From Paraphysomonas bandaiensis (taxonomy: Eukaryota; Chrysophyceae), in NCBI GenBank assembly GCA_965644295.1, contig CBFFRP010000108.1, positions 1 through 64,000 of the forward strand: a stretch of 64,000 nt of DNA. Reading direction: 5' to 3'. Every line of letters begins with the position of its first letter. Positions within the stretch are counted from its first letter, which is position 1. A program made the translations under genes and the position numbers. A model generated the notes under the pieces. The model saw only the letters and a program-made list of their open reading frames with translations, was not told the DNA's origin and made no database searches. Below are positions 1 to 11,685 of this stretch, piece after piece.

Positions 1-53
1 ATGTAGGCATACTACGCTAATAGAGGTTAGTAATTCATAGGATTGCGGTGGGT

Positions 54-3000
54 CTACAAATGTCTGCGAGATGGAAAATCGTCCATCTCGTCAAAAACAC
101 TACTGTCCATGGCACTGCTGGTCCTGAAGGGAATCGGCGACATGTCAATATCTTCATCAGCAGCTGAAAAATCTTCAATGTGAAGTCCCATTACTGGTCC
201 ACGGGACCTATTTTTACCTGGGGAGGCTCTCACAGCACTTGTCCTAGCTTTCCGTTCTTCGCTGTGTTTTTCTGACGAATCTTGGCGCATGGACGGGCTA
301 TGTTTCCCACGTTTACGAGATCCATTCGCTTCTTCGTCTTTTAATATCGGCCTCCATTTTTCATCAGGTGTTCCGGAGTCACGTTTGCGTGACTGTAATA
401 GATTACTCCGGGGACGGAAATCGGCACTGTCTTGTGTAAGCGCACTTATGCTTGACTGAGAACTCAGCCGTCCACGCCTGGAGGAGGGACGGGCAATTTC
501 TTCTGGTTCAGAGTCCTCGTCCTCGGTTTCTTCTTCTTTGTATGATATGCGACTGGCAGCTGTCCTTGATGCGGTTCCAACACGTCTCCGCTTCGACGAT
601 GCTGGCGACGACTTGACTGATTCCTTAGTGCGTCCAGGGACAGGACGACTACACACAGCTGACAAAAGATAAGACACATACAATACCTCTCAAAACATAT
701 ACACTGTACCTCCAACATGAGCACTGAAATCTCTAAATGCCTGGGCTAGAAAGTCATCATTTGCACCTTCCTCTTGGGCACGGTACTGTACATCATTTGA
801 CGACTCCTCCAATGCCTCCTCCAAATGCTGTGCTACTAATTCCAGGTCCCCTCGAGGAAGAAGTTTTATAAATGGTTGTAGTAGTGCCAAAAAGCCCATG
901 TTATGCACTGACTCAAGCGCATACTTGATGCCGACCTGGAAGAAGAGTCCCAGTAGTTCCCGCATATGGCTTTTGACCTTACCCACCCCTAAAGTCTGCA
1001 TCATTCGCTGAGCGAACTCCACAGATTCGCTCTTTGACACATCTAAATCATACATTAAATCCTCGTCACTGTCAAAACGTGACTCGTCCATGTCATCAAT
1101 TTTAAGCAAAATTGGAACCACATGGTCCTCGTAGCATTTCTTGAGAGCAACTAGCACAGATTCAAGATATTTTCCCGCGTTACTGTCTTTTAGTTTCTTT
1201 GCCCACGCCTTGACCAGACGCTGAACTTCTTGGCTAGGGTTGGAAATATACCCCAATACTGCGGCAGCCTGTCGCCTATTCATATTGTCTACATCATACA
1301 CAATGCCACTGAGTGGACAGAGCAAGTTCTCAACCAACTGGCGCGATAACTTGCGGGCAGCATCCCCGTCTTCATCTTCACCAGATTCTCTGAGATCGCT
1401 AAGAGAATTCCTGATACGGGACTCTTCCGTGGTAAACACACGTTCCATACGCTCCACAAGCTCCTGGTGAGTGGAATTAAAGTGGTGCAAACACAGAAGT
1501 GTATGACTTACTCTGGAAGGAGTCCATGCCAGTGAAGCCACATACTTATAATCCTTCTCTTTAAGCGGAAACAGTAGACGCATATCACCCAGCATTCTGA
1601 ATGCTTCGCATTGTAGCTGTCGACAATGCTCACTACTGTCTGCCGAATTCTCCGTGAGATCCATCCATACGCTCAGGATGTCTACGATTTTCTCCCGAAC
1701 AGACAACACCCCATCAATACTCTCTTTGGCTGCTGCGTCGCCCGTAATATCGTCTTCAGAATCTAGATTTTCCTTCGCACGGGTGTAAACATCTCGCGTT
1801 TGCCAAAGTAATAAACTCAGCATCGTACGCCCGGAACTTATAGCAGCAGATACAATATCCGCCCCCTTTATATTTCCTGTGGATCCCAATGAAAGCAAGC
1901 TCGTTGCCACAGTAGAGACTTCGGTTAGAGTGTCACATATGTCTTCTATTCCCTGTAAATTCTTGTCACATTCCATACAAAAGCTATGCAATACAAACAG
2001 CGTACAAATGATTTTGCAGTACCTCAGTCCCAATGTTTCTACAGTCCATGCACTGCCACAAAGTCATGTACTTTCTGCATGACGATGACAGTGAAAACAA
2101 TGCATCTGTGGCCTACATAACGAGGTATCAAAAGAAATTATTGCAACACATCCGCTTACCGCTCTTGTGGACGCCGTATCAGGGCCTTTCTTCGCGAGTG
2201 ACTTCCTCCTGCGCTTGTTTAGATATTCAGTTAAGACACCGACTGCAGCTGCTATCTTGTCCCAGCATCCCTTCATCACACCTCGTAAGACGCCAACCAC
2301 AGCCTTATGCTGACGCCCCTTTGCAAACCAACCTTTCATTGCACCCCCAATCTTGACAAGAACAGCTTCCGATGAGGCAGCGTCCATGATTTCCACGCAT
2401 GATCGAAGTAAAAGCTGTAGGCGTTTCCCATCAGCAGCAGACGTGTCATAACACTCAAGCAGGTCCACCAGTGTTTCTAATTCACTATCTTCACCGCGAA
2501 ACCTCGTTAGAAGGCTCGGTAAAGATGCCGAAAGAACTCCTTGAAGAGAATTCCAGTCTGAATCCAAAAGATTCTGATCTCTTCTTTTATGGAGGTCTTC
2601 CTCTTTCATTTTCTCTCTCTTAAGGGAAAGGGCGCTGGCCACAAATAGACGTAAAAGCATCGAGACATGAGCTGACGGCAGTGCAGATTCGATGAGGTCT
2701 TCAGAGTCCTTCAGAAGGAGATGAACCATGATATCCCAGCTGCGCACAATATCTGACAAATACATATTATTGACATGCAGTCAAATACTATCAGTAGCTA
2801 AGTTACCAGCTCTACCAGGCAGTCCCAGACAAGCGTCCGCCAAGAGGACAACTAAACTGGCATCATCAGCATCTCCCCCTTCATCCAAATTCAGGTGATG
2901 ACAAGCAAATTCCGCAAATGTCTCCAGTTGCATAGCCACTCGTTTACGCTTGGCTAGCTCAACCAATTCACTCTTCCTACTCCGCTTTTTTCCGCCTGTT

Positions 3001-4890
3001 TTCTTCTTATCATACTTAGTGTCCGAAGTAGTACTCCCGTTGGTTTCCAAAGTATGATCATCGTCATCACTTCCCTCCTCTTCGAAACCCACAGTGTGCT
3101 CCATAACAAACGCCAGGGCAGCAGATCTCACTCTCCCACTGGTGCTGGCATCAAACACTACGCGGTCCACATCATCCAAAGTGCTCTGCTCCACAGTATC
3201 CAGCATACCGTACCTGACAACCACAGTTGCATTAATGTTACCATACAACAAAGTGTAGCCACAAAAAATACGTACATCTGGAAGCTACGGAGAAGCTCAA
3301 TTGTGTCCAAAGACACCTGTTCATTGACATCTCCGACGGCCATTTCTACAAACCTCGACATAAATCGTTCAGCAAAGTTAGTTAACCGTGTAATGTGCTG
3401 CTTTTTCTACAAACACGAGACCAATTCAATGAGCCTGCCTCTTTCACATGAGAAAAAAATACTTACAGTCATGAGTTTATTTATGGCTACAACAGATTCT
3501 GCCCGCACGTAGTGCGACCTGTCTGAGCACATCCACCCAATGTACTTAAGATATTGATCATCATACAGCCTAATTCAATTCAAACAAATGCAGTCATATG
3601 AATACGTAATTCATGTGAAAAAGACCCACCTTTCAGGATCTGCAACCAACCACTCCCCGAGATACCATGCACATCTTGCCCTCACAATGTCACTGGTATC
3701 CCTGTATCGGTGCACAAATACAGAATTGAAAATTCCCATTACCGCGTCCTCATAAGCCTTTAAAGACCGCCGAGTGTCTGTCTGCATGGCCTGAATGGCG
3801 CGTGATTTATTTCCTCCTGCTCCCCCTCTGGCCCTTACTCCATCTGCAGAAGACAGCTGGCGACCTGATCCGGCGCTCTTTCGTCGGAGATCCAAGCATG
3901 CACACACCAGCACTCGGCCAACACAAAGAGCACCCTCAGTGACTGCGTCACGTAGACTAGATAGTGGAAGGCCAGATAGAGACACAAGAATTTCTGTTAC
4001 GCAGCCAAATATTCGATCCGAAGATGACGCTACCAGAGCCCTACTGGCAAGGGTGTCCCATATTTTGCAAAAGTTGGAGCGCACCGCCATCTGTCCAAAA
4101 ACGAAATCTTACTCCATCGTACAACAACAAAATTAATATAATACATACTTTCTGTCCATGACCACCCAGGGGATATGACTTCGACTTTTTGTCATGAACA
4201 TAGTCGATAGCATCAGTCAACTGTGATTCATAAGCACAATCTACATGAGTTCATAACACAAACCAGTTCACGTAATTCGTCTGTATCTAGGCCATCGACA
4301 TCAATGTTTAGCGGAACCCAGTTCTTATCTCCCCCTGCTGCCTGAATGCAATATTATTGCAATAATCACAGCAAACTTTCAGTGTAACCATACCAACATA
4401 ATGAAATTCACGAGAACAGCCATGGCTTGAACCCGATCCCGCTGCATATAGTATTAGTTCCGCAGTACCAAAACCACGACAACTTACTCCAAATATATCT
4501 AACCACTTATCTACACATGTATTAATATTCTTCGCTGCTTTTAAAGCATCTGTGAGTTCGTTACAAAGTAAGATCGGTAATAATATGAGAGTATACCGAA
4601 CAGAAAGCAGCCGGATCCTGTAGATTTCGGTTGATTAGCCGGGGCCTTACGACGAGGCTAAAAACAAATATGAGCACATTTTTACATAATAGAGACGTAC
4701 CTCGACGAGTTGCTTTTGCGGTACATCTTCCTCCGATGAGGCATCACTGTCTTCATCCGCCTTCTCGCTATTATGTGCCCTGAAAGAGATTATCACACGC
4801 ACCACAACACCAACTCAACTACCGGCGATTTACTTCAACCGAAGGTTGATAGTAATCCACTGCGGTTCTAACACGAGAAGATCTTCTCAT
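54..4890 (-). CDS. SCC3: Cohesin subunit SCC3/STAG
   Basis: Cohesin core subunit that binds the kleisin and DNA and acts in the nucleus in sister-chromatid cohesion. The gene has many exons. Exon 1 (4823–4890) starts at the ATG at 4890 and encodes a basic/acidic N-terminus. An exon near 4155–4250 carries the family signature ending YPLGGHGQ, followed by AVRSNFCKIWDTL. The STAG/stromalin-conservative region follows: VFVHRYRDTSDIVRARCAWY (about 3640–3730), then LYDDQYLKYIGW (about 3500–3570) and NFAERFMSRFVEMAVGD (about 3290–3390). Downstream exons (690–3250) are helical HEAT-like sequence of low conservation. The terminal exon (54 to about 655) is acidic, Ser-rich and has KRRR-type nuclear signals, as usual for STAG tails. 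It is divergent from the ARP10 gene, with about 520 bp between start codons. Family assignment is firm; internal exon borders in the 3' half are approximate. Confidence 0.88.
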
Positions 4891-5410
4891 TTAATCCAAT
4901 AGAAGGTGCGTTATAATTAAAGAGATGTGAATTAATATCAATTCAATGAATGAAATCCCTCCCGCTTATGATCTGATTCAAATTTAAATATTCGCTTCGT
5001 TTAATTACAACTCAAACTACACGAGAATCAGCTCCGATCCAATCAACGCCTATTTACTTATGAAGTGAAGTCAGACTGTGGACTTTGCACACTCTTTAAT
5101 ACTGTTTATGATTTTCAACTTTTGAACTTTTTTGAAGGTCATGAAGAGAGTCAAAAAGTCCGGAAGTCAGATAACATCGTCTCTATTCCAGAGGTTTCTG
5201 CATAAAGCAGGGTTTTACCACTACATTACATTTTTTGTACGGACTGAAAATCAATCACTCCATATGTACGGTACTTAAACACACAGGGAGGTTATTTGCT
5301 TATGCTACAGTCTTCAGCTCTATTAGATACATAGTTTTCTATATCTTGATCATTGACGCATAGCTGTCTTTGGCAAATAAATGAAGTCCAGCTCTATGTT
5401 ATCTGAACGA
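4891..5410. other. Intergenic, divergent promoter region
   Basis: AT-rich spacer between the divergent start codons of SCC3 (-) and ARP10 (+). I see no ORF, RNA gene or repeat here. It presumably holds both promoters. Confidence 0.6.
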
Positions 5411-7078
5411 ATGGGGAACAGTATTGTGATAGAAATCGGAAGGTAGTTTAAGAGCATAGTGTCTATTGTTTAAAGTGGCGTGCACAGTTCTTATATACGA
5501 GGAGGTTTTGCGGGAGAACATTCACCCCGATTTACTATACCGACGGTACTAAGACTGTTATTATGTAGTTATGAGTGTGTAATGTTGACCCTGCAGCTCT
5601 TTGTCGGACTGGAGAATGCAAGCACAGAAGCCATAAGAAATCAATGCACGGAGGCTTTAAAGATACTCTTCTTGGAGTATTTTCAATTGCGATCAAAGGT
5701 AAGTCTATTACATTGTGGAATCTATCGTAATTGGAGCTCCAGGACTGTCAAGTGTTAGTAGTTGAAAACTTGTTCGCGTGCAGTGTCCTTAGGGAACAAT
5801 TGTTTCACGTTTTACTGCAAGATATGCAGGTACGAGTACTAAATATATATGTATTCATATCTAATGTTGATAAGGTCCAAATGGTTTCATTTCAGCCAGA
5901 TATGATGATGTCGATGCTCTCTACGGGATGCAGGTGCGACATGATTTAACCTGCTCTGTATTTTCATGGTGGATTAATATTATTGGTATCAGTTCGGGGA
6001 TAGTACTAGATATTAGTAGTTCCGAATGTCGAGCACTTGCCATTGCTCACGGGCGACCTTTATTATCAACATTCACTCTGGTGAGTTTTTTACTTGTCTC
6101 CTCAATACGACATAGTGACTTAATGGTACTTGGCAGCCACGGCATCTGGTGTGAATGATGCGTGCAGAAGGTTTCGCACGCTTTTGTCACAGTGCTGGGG
6201 AGAAGAGGTCGGGGAGAATTTGGAAGAGGCATATGTACGGGATCTTTTTGAACGAGTTGCTGTGGCATTACCGGAGGGAGAGCAGGCTAGTGATGTGCTG
6301 TTAGAGAGTCATCAGCATCGCCCAGGTTGTAGCGACGGGGCAGTCCCTGGTTGGGTGAGACACCAGTGTTTGGACACACTCATCAGAGGATGTGATTCAC
6401 AAGATGGAGGTATGTTTGTTATCAGCAGGTATGCCTCAAAACATAATTCTGTCTTTGTAGAGTCTCGCGACGAAGCTGGGGGAGCAGTTGGAGTTGTGCT
6501 GGCCTGTCTACTCAAATGCGGAGTGGATCTTCGCAGAGCACTACTGCGCAATTTGGTCATATGTGGAGGTGGAGCGGGAATTCCAGGTTTATTTTTGCAT
6601 GTTTTCGTACACTTTATTGATTTGATGACGATTTACAGGTGTCGCCGATGCAGTATGGGCGGGGGTGGTTACCTCGATAAGCTGTAGTTCCGAAGACCAA
6701 CCAAGTCCGTCACGTTACAGTGAGCTTCGTCATTTGATTGTCACCTCCTCTTCCCCAAATCTTCCGGCTAGTCCATTCGACAGAACATCCCTTGCCTGGA
6801 TTGGTGGCTCTCTTTTCGCCTCCATTAAAATACCGAATGTTACAACACTGGTCTCTCAAACATCTAGTCGTCAGCTATGTAACCGGAGTCGATATATCTC
6901 AAGGGATGAGTATATTCAGCGGGCCGCGAATGCGCGGGTACCTGACTGGACTTGCACCGATAACTCGGAGTGGAACTGGAGATTTTTTGGTGCGACAGCA
7001 TCATATCAAGCACCAGTACAGTCAAGTACCCCCAGTTCTGGAGCTGGTTCGAGTGGAGCTCTAAGAACACGAAACTAG
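5411..7078 (+). CDS. ACTR10: Actin-related protein 10 (dynactin pointed-end Arp)
   Basis: Divergent actin-fold protein of the dynactin pointed-end complex (Arp11/ACTR10 type), which works with dynein at microtubules. The start ATG at 5411 gives MGNSIVIEIG; after an intron (about 5443–5488) this continues SSYIRGGFAGEHSPRFTIPT, the N-terminal actin-fold strand pair. Later exons give GIVLDISSSECRALAIAHGR (about 5995–6055, phosphate-2-like loop), NLVICGGGAGIPG (about 6550–6584) and the C-terminal LAWIGGSLFASI (6790–6830). Introns are about 45–110 nt. The LAWIGG-type motif and the short divergent nucleotide loops favour ARP10 over conventional actin. One splice phase, around 6080–6190, does not resolve cleanly with canonical sites at the nearest AG. 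The 3' end converges on the inhibitor gene at 7411. Confidence 0.85.
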
Positions 7079-7410
7079 CAAATTTGTACATAGCTATAGA
7101 CGTTCATGGGGTATTGTGTTGCTTATTGTGTATTAAACACTTTCCAATTGTGGGAGTATTGCATTCTTTTAACTTATAAATGGAATGAGAGTATACTCAA
7201 AGCTAAATCTTTCAAACTAAAAGCTTTCGACAGCTCAAGAGAAAATATGGCAGCATTCTTATTTTCACTACTAGTATATCTGCATATCTGATTGTACACT
7301 TAGAACAACATTATATCCTAAAAATACAATTTAAGACGTGTACATGTATCAAGTCGTTAGCAGTTTTCTATGTAAGCTGTGTCATATGACGTAATTCATT
7401 CGTAAAATGA
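7079..7410. other. Intergenic, convergent 3' regions
   Basis: Spacer between the stops of ARP10 (+) and the protease inhibitor gene (-). Only AT-rich sequence and short spurious ORFs are visible. Confidence 0.5.
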
Positions 7411-7882
7411 TCATCCGACTCTGGGTGCCCTTGTTATTTTGTTATTCTTGTCGAAGAAAAGGCGAACTCTATTCATCCTAATCTCTTTCGTCATACGAGT
7501 AGATCCCTGTGACACCGTATGAAACATCATACTACATGAAATAATGAAATAAAGATATACCTCATGAACAGGAATAATTTTAAGATCCGGTCTTTCCTGA
7601 GCAATAATTTCTTTTGCCTCTTCTAAATCGTACCCTGTGTTGGGAGTCATTACGCGTAACTATTTACCTAGAAGTTTAAAGAAACCTTTCAAACCCGGCC
7701 AGTGACTCGTTTTTGATATCTCATGCCCAGTGGCTTGAGACCCATCTCCAGTCTCTGCGATACATGTTATATTTATTTAGTTGTAGATAGGACCGACCTT
7801 CTATATCAATCCCTGTTGACATACTTGACAACGCCGTAGCAAATATGGAAAGTACGATGATAATCACGGGTGAGAGTTTCAT
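7411..7882 (-). CDS. Secreted serine-protease inhibitor, potato inhibitor I family (MEROPS I13)
   Basis: Predicted secreted inhibitor of serine proteases, 113 residues from four exons (7798–7882, 7668–7754, 7561–7634, 7411–7506). The joined exons stay in frame (342 nt including the stop). It begins MKLSPVIIIVLSIFATALSS, a signal peptide. The inhibitor domain follows: a Trp-Pro pair (HWPG), GYDLEEAKEIIAQERPDLKI and the terminal block MNRVRLFFDKNNKITRAPRV-Gly-stop. The C-terminal RVRLF…PRVG block is diagnostic of the CI-2/eglin/potato-I fold. Aligning the reactive loop to CI-2 by eye (anchoring on RVRLF) puts Lys at P1 (STRMTK|EIR), which suggests trypsin-like targets; that is inference. No disulfide-forming Cys pair is visible in the mature part, as in CI-2. 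Family assignment is confident; the target protease is unknown. Confidence 0.85.
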
Positions 7883-8210
7883 GTATATTGCATACTATCC
7901 TCTTTTGTGGTGAGATATTTGTGTAATTGTCGTATTGACAGTCCTATCTGTGAATATATGACAGTGCTGCAATCTATCTGGAGAACATTCTGCCCGCGGG
8001 GGAGATCAACAATAACAATAATGAAACGGGCTACGGGCTACGGGCTACGACGGTATACAGATATATATGTACCCTACAGGAATTCGAATTGGCTTCAATC
8101 AACACCTCGGCTCTCCGCTTGTGAAGTACAGCAATTGAATTCACTTCTTCTTCTAGATATACTAACTGTAAGCTCGCCCCTCATAGAGTGCCGGATATAT
8201 CCGCATATTG
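7883..8210. other. Divergent intergenic region with a heptamer repeat
   Basis: Spacer between the inhibitor gene (-) and the glucosylceramidase (+). It contains three tandem copies of the heptamer ACGGGCT at 8026–8046. No supported ORF. Confidence 0.5.
8026..8048. repeat. Short tandem repeat, ACGGGCT x3
   Basis: Three perfect copies of a 7-mer in the divergent promoter region upstream of the glucosylceramidase. Likely a microsatellite-scale slippage product; a regulatory role is not shown. Confidence 0.7.
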
Positions 8211-9897
8211 ATGCCAAAAATGATGAGCATAAACTATGAGCGAATTCCAGAGAGTGATTTAGCTGAAAACGAGAGCAGTCATGTATCTGTAAGCGACAGG
8301 CCTTACTTCTTTAATAAAAACATCAGAAAGATAGTAGCAGGTGTATTCATAAGTGTTTATATAAGAGATGTGTGCTGATGTGTGAGTGAGTGTAGTGTTC
8401 ATATGCCTCTTCATTGCCTCTGGAGTGCTGTTCTCCTGGTACATGCACGAGAGGGATCATAATGCTCAGCTGGAGAGTGGCGTATCGATATACCAAACGT
8501 CGAAGGGACATGGAGATCGGCTTCAACTCATGCATGCATCAGATTTTAAGGAGCGTGGGCTATATCTTGATGAGTTTCATTTCCGTCCTGGATCGAATAG
8601 GGTAAGGGTATCGTCGAACGCAAATGGTATTCCTGCCGGAAAAGTTTCAGTCGATACCAAAACAACTTTTCAGGTGAAATCTTAGCTGGAAGTATAGCTG
8701 CCTTGTAATTATTATACGTAGTACATTATTGGGTTCGGCGGGGCATTTACAGAAGCCGCTGCACATAACTTTTTCAAGCTGCCCAGTGATGTCCGAGACG
8801 AATTCCTTGAGCTATACTTCGGTGAGAGCGGTATTGGTTTCAGTATGGGAAGGCTACATATCAATTCCTGTGATTTCTCTCTTGCATCGTATTCATTTGA
8901 CGATGTAGACGGGGACTATAAGGTGAGTGGGTGATATGGCCCGTGTAATTCTGTAAATACGTGTATTCAGCTCAAGCATTTTGATCACGAAGTGTCCCAC
9001 GATAAGGTGGAAATTATTCCTCTAATACTCGCTGCTATGGAGAAGTCCAGACACAAAATAAACCTTGTTGCATCACCGTGGTCCCCGCCTGCCTGGATGA
9101 AGGTCCCTCGCAGTGTTTCATCCTCTGTTAGCAAGGTGCATTGTATATTTGGTTGTTACCACATCCTCATATTGGACGCGCAGATAACACATCATAGCGA
9201 TGATTCTGGCAAGATTGTTGATGATCTGGAACAGTCGAGTAAGGTGGAAGAAGTGTCCCTTATGGTTGGCAGCAGTACACCGAACGGTCTACGGGATGAT
9301 CCAAAAACGATGCAGGCATGGGCGCTGTATATATCCCTGTTTTTATCTGCCTATGAAGCAGCAGGGGTTGATGTTTGGGCAATCACGCCACAAAATGAGC
9401 CAGAATTTGCAGCTCCATGGGAGGCTTGTACATACAATGCAAGTTTTGAAAGTAAATTCGTGGAGGGATTCCTGGGCCCACAGTTGCGCGCGGATCACCC
9501 AGAGATAAAGATCCTTGCTTTTGACCACAACAAAGATCACTTACTAGACTGGGCACAAGAGATGCTATTCCCGGAGGATATTGATACACTGAGCGAGTAT
9601 GTAGATGGGATGGCGTTTCATTGGTACGGTGGCACCGGGGATAGGCTGTTAGATGGGACTTATGGTTATGACACCGTAAATGCGACACATTTCCTCTCTC
9701 CAGACAAAATTCTCCTAGCAACGGAGGGCTGTAGTTGCCCTGGGGTAAAAATGGGCGATTGGCTAAGAGCGGAACGCATAGGCCATGATATACTGTATGA
9801 TCTTAATAGCTACGCTCAAGGCTGGGTGGACTGGAATTTGCTTGTCGACCATCAGGGCGGACCCAACCACTTAAACAACCTTTGTGAATATTCTTGA
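8211..9897 (+). CDS. Glucosylceramidase-like GH30 hydrolase, membrane-anchored, C-terminally clipped
   Basis: Glycoside hydrolase family 30, glucosylceramidase type, hydrolysing glucosylceramide in the endolysosomal/secretory system. An N-terminal cytosolic stretch of about 45 residues ends at an intron, followed by a hydrophobic segment (VFICLFIASGVLFSWYM), so this looks like a type II membrane anchor instead of a cleaved signal. Family landmarks in order: YIIGFGGAFTEAAAHNF (about 8745–8800), SPWSPPAWMK (about 9080–9105), the acid/base Glu in TPQNEPE (9387–9410), FHWYGG, the nucleophile Glu in ATEGCSCPG (9718–9745) and WNLLVDHQGGPNHLNN. The ORF stops two codons after the conserved Cys, where family members normally continue for roughly 100 residues of beta-sandwich. 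The last 95 nt overlap TRMT13 on the other strand. Start chosen at the first in-frame ATG of the run at 8211, 8220 and 8223. Confidence 0.85.
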
Positions 9898-11245
9898 GAT
9901 GCTCTACTCTTCCTTGGTCTAATATACGCTTTATCATCTTCCCGATTTCACTCATCTCAGAATAGCTAATATCCGGGCGTGGGATTGACCTACCCTCAGT
10001 AACATTTGTCGAGTGCTCCACTTCGTGTTCACCATCAGGCTCATCACTAGATTCTTGCTGCTTTGCGTCCTTAAGCTGCGGGAGCCGAAGACCTGCCTTA
10101 ATCGTGTGCGCCCACCCTGACCAGTGGCGCATTAAGTCGAAGTCATCAGAAGTGAATCCCTGGTCTTTGAGCCAGTCTACTGCAACATAGTCCTCCCAAG
10201 AGCAAGCGTGGTGGCAGCATGTTGCGAGAGCGACCCCTTGCACATCCTCGGGAAGAGATCCGTCATCAGCCACTGGGAAGCATGACAGGCTCCGTAATGT
10301 GATGTCTGTGGCGAGCCCGCATAGATGTTTTGCAATTAGCACTACCCGCCCCTCTTTCTCCCCTGGAGCATCTAAAGTAGAAACACCCGGAAGACGGGAG
10401 AGCAAGCAATCACGAATATCCATCCGCACCCTAACGAACGAGTTATCGTTCTTCTCTCGTAGGGTTTTATCAGCTTTCCTGTGAACTCCCATACGCTCCA
10501 CCATCACCAGCCTTGATCCCGACACACCAGCAGCAGTCTTGACAGCCAGTCCTAACATGCCTTTTCCAGCCCCCAACTCAACGTATGCAGTCGGTCGACG
10601 CTCGCTTGGGTGAGGATCAGTTGATATTAATCCCTCAGCGGTCATCTCTCGGACAATGCACACGTTTTGTCGGGCATGGCGAATCTTTGCAAACGCTGTT
10701 GATGTGCCCCCAACCGCTTCCATTATATCAGCTTCAGGTACTGAAACAGTACCCTGTGAAGTTGGCTCCTGCATTTCTGGTTGAACCTTGGTATGATAGC
10801 AGTTTCGAACTTTCCTGACGAGATCATCGACATTAACAGGGCTAGGAGATGCACACTTTACATTGTAGCCAGTGTTGCAATCTTTGCAAAAGTAAGGTTG
10901 TTTTTCCATTAAAGCATTTCTCGCTCCTGTATTGCAAACCTTAATATGTGCATTGACATTATGACTGAATATTGTGTGAGAAGGGTCGATTGGACACGGT
11001 ATTCTGGTTATTTCAGTAGAGCCCACGGCCTTGGCATCGTTAAGTACCCTTGCTGGAATATCATCACTGGTTAGCCTGTGGTTTCCGCAATACATGGAAC
11101 CAGGTGATCTCCCGATATTACATAAGCGCCTCTTGTTCTTCATGTAAAAGCAGCACTGCGTCCATCCATCCAGCAGATCATCGATAGTCATGCCTTCCAG
11201 CAACCGCTGCTTCCGTTTTAGTGTTTTCGGCTTCTTTTCTGCCAT
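9803..11245 (-). CDS. TRMT13: tRNA 2'-O-methyltransferase TRM13
   Basis: Methylates the 2'-O of nucleotide 4 in certain cytosolic tRNAs, using S-adenosylmethionine. A single uninterrupted ORF of 480 codons with no introns, unlike its neighbours. The N-terminal zinc finger has the order Cys-Cys…Cys…Cys-x-x-His (CCFYMKNKRRLCNIGRSPGS then MYCGNH). Next comes a U11-48K-type CHHC finger (IPCPIDPSHTIFSHNVNAHI then KVC). The methyltransferase core has VELGAGKGMLGLAVKTA (SAM loop) and the TRM13 signature ATCCHHACSWEDY. The family's C-terminal helix is present (IKRILDQGRVEHLKN), but the last 30 or so residues (IHKGCLSGWVRPDG…) are simply the antisense of the glucosylceramidase exon and do not resemble TRM13. 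The tail therefore looks replaced. Family identity is very secure. Confidence 0.93.
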   Translation of the reverse strand: MAEKKPKTLKRKQRLLEGMTIDDLLDGWTQCCFYMKNKRRLCNIGRSPGSMYCGNHRLTSDDIPARVLNDAKAVGSTEITRIPCPIDPSHTIFSHNVNAHIKVCNTGARNALMEKQPYFCKDCNTGYNVKCASPSPVNVDDLVRKVRNCYHTKVQPEMQEPTSQGTVSVPEADIMEAVGGTSTAFAKIRHARQNVCIVREMTAEGLISTDPHPSERRPTAYVELGAGKGMLGLAVKTAAGVSGSRLVMVERMGVHRKADKTLREKNDNSFVRVRMDIRDCLLSRLPGVSTLDAPGEKEGRVVLIAKHLCGLATDITLRSLSCFPVADDGSLPEDVQGVALATCCHHACSWEDYVAVDWLKDQGFTSDDFDLMRHWSGWAHTIKAGLRLPQLKDAKQQESSDEPDGEHEVEHSTNVTEGRSIPRPDISYSEMSEIGKMIKRILDQGRVEHLKNIHKGCLSGWVRPDGRQANSSPPSLERSY

Positions 11246-11685
11246 AGTAAATGCCTGTATATGCTACACGTGGTTATCTTCTATCGTCTTATAGATCTGA
11301 CAAGTATGTGGACGCACAGGTCCATGTGAACAGTTGGTGTTGCGGTCCCAAGAGATGCTCCGGTACTTTGCATGTGGATACAGTGGTGTGCCCTCCCACT
11401 CAACTACAGCTCACATACATTGTATTATCGGCTATCCAAGAAACTAATGGTAACCACATCACCGTACGTAACACCGGATGGCTGTCCGTTAAAGATATGT
11501 AACCCGTATCCAAGAAAGAAGAGCCACCGCAAAAGGAGGCAGACACAGTTATAGTGCATGCGGCTCATCATATTCCGGCCCCACTGCTTTCATTTAATAG
11601 CTTAAGATAAGGTGTAAAAGGTTGCCACGTAGAGCTGTCTCCCTATTAGACTTGGTAGAGGAAGTTCACTTATATCGCTATAACG
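11246..11685. other. Intergenic, divergent promoter region
   Basis: Region between TRMT13 (-) and the zinc transporter (+). It contains an 83-codon open frame (11251–11502, +) with no recognisable family. I treat it as leader or chance ORF; it could be an upstream exon of the transporter transcript. Confidence 0.4.

Noticed and set aside
11251-11502. 83-codon plus-strand ORF as the missing GH30 C-terminal domain
   Set aside because: I could not see the expected GH30 beta-sandwich motifs, and it lies beyond the whole TRMT13 gene.
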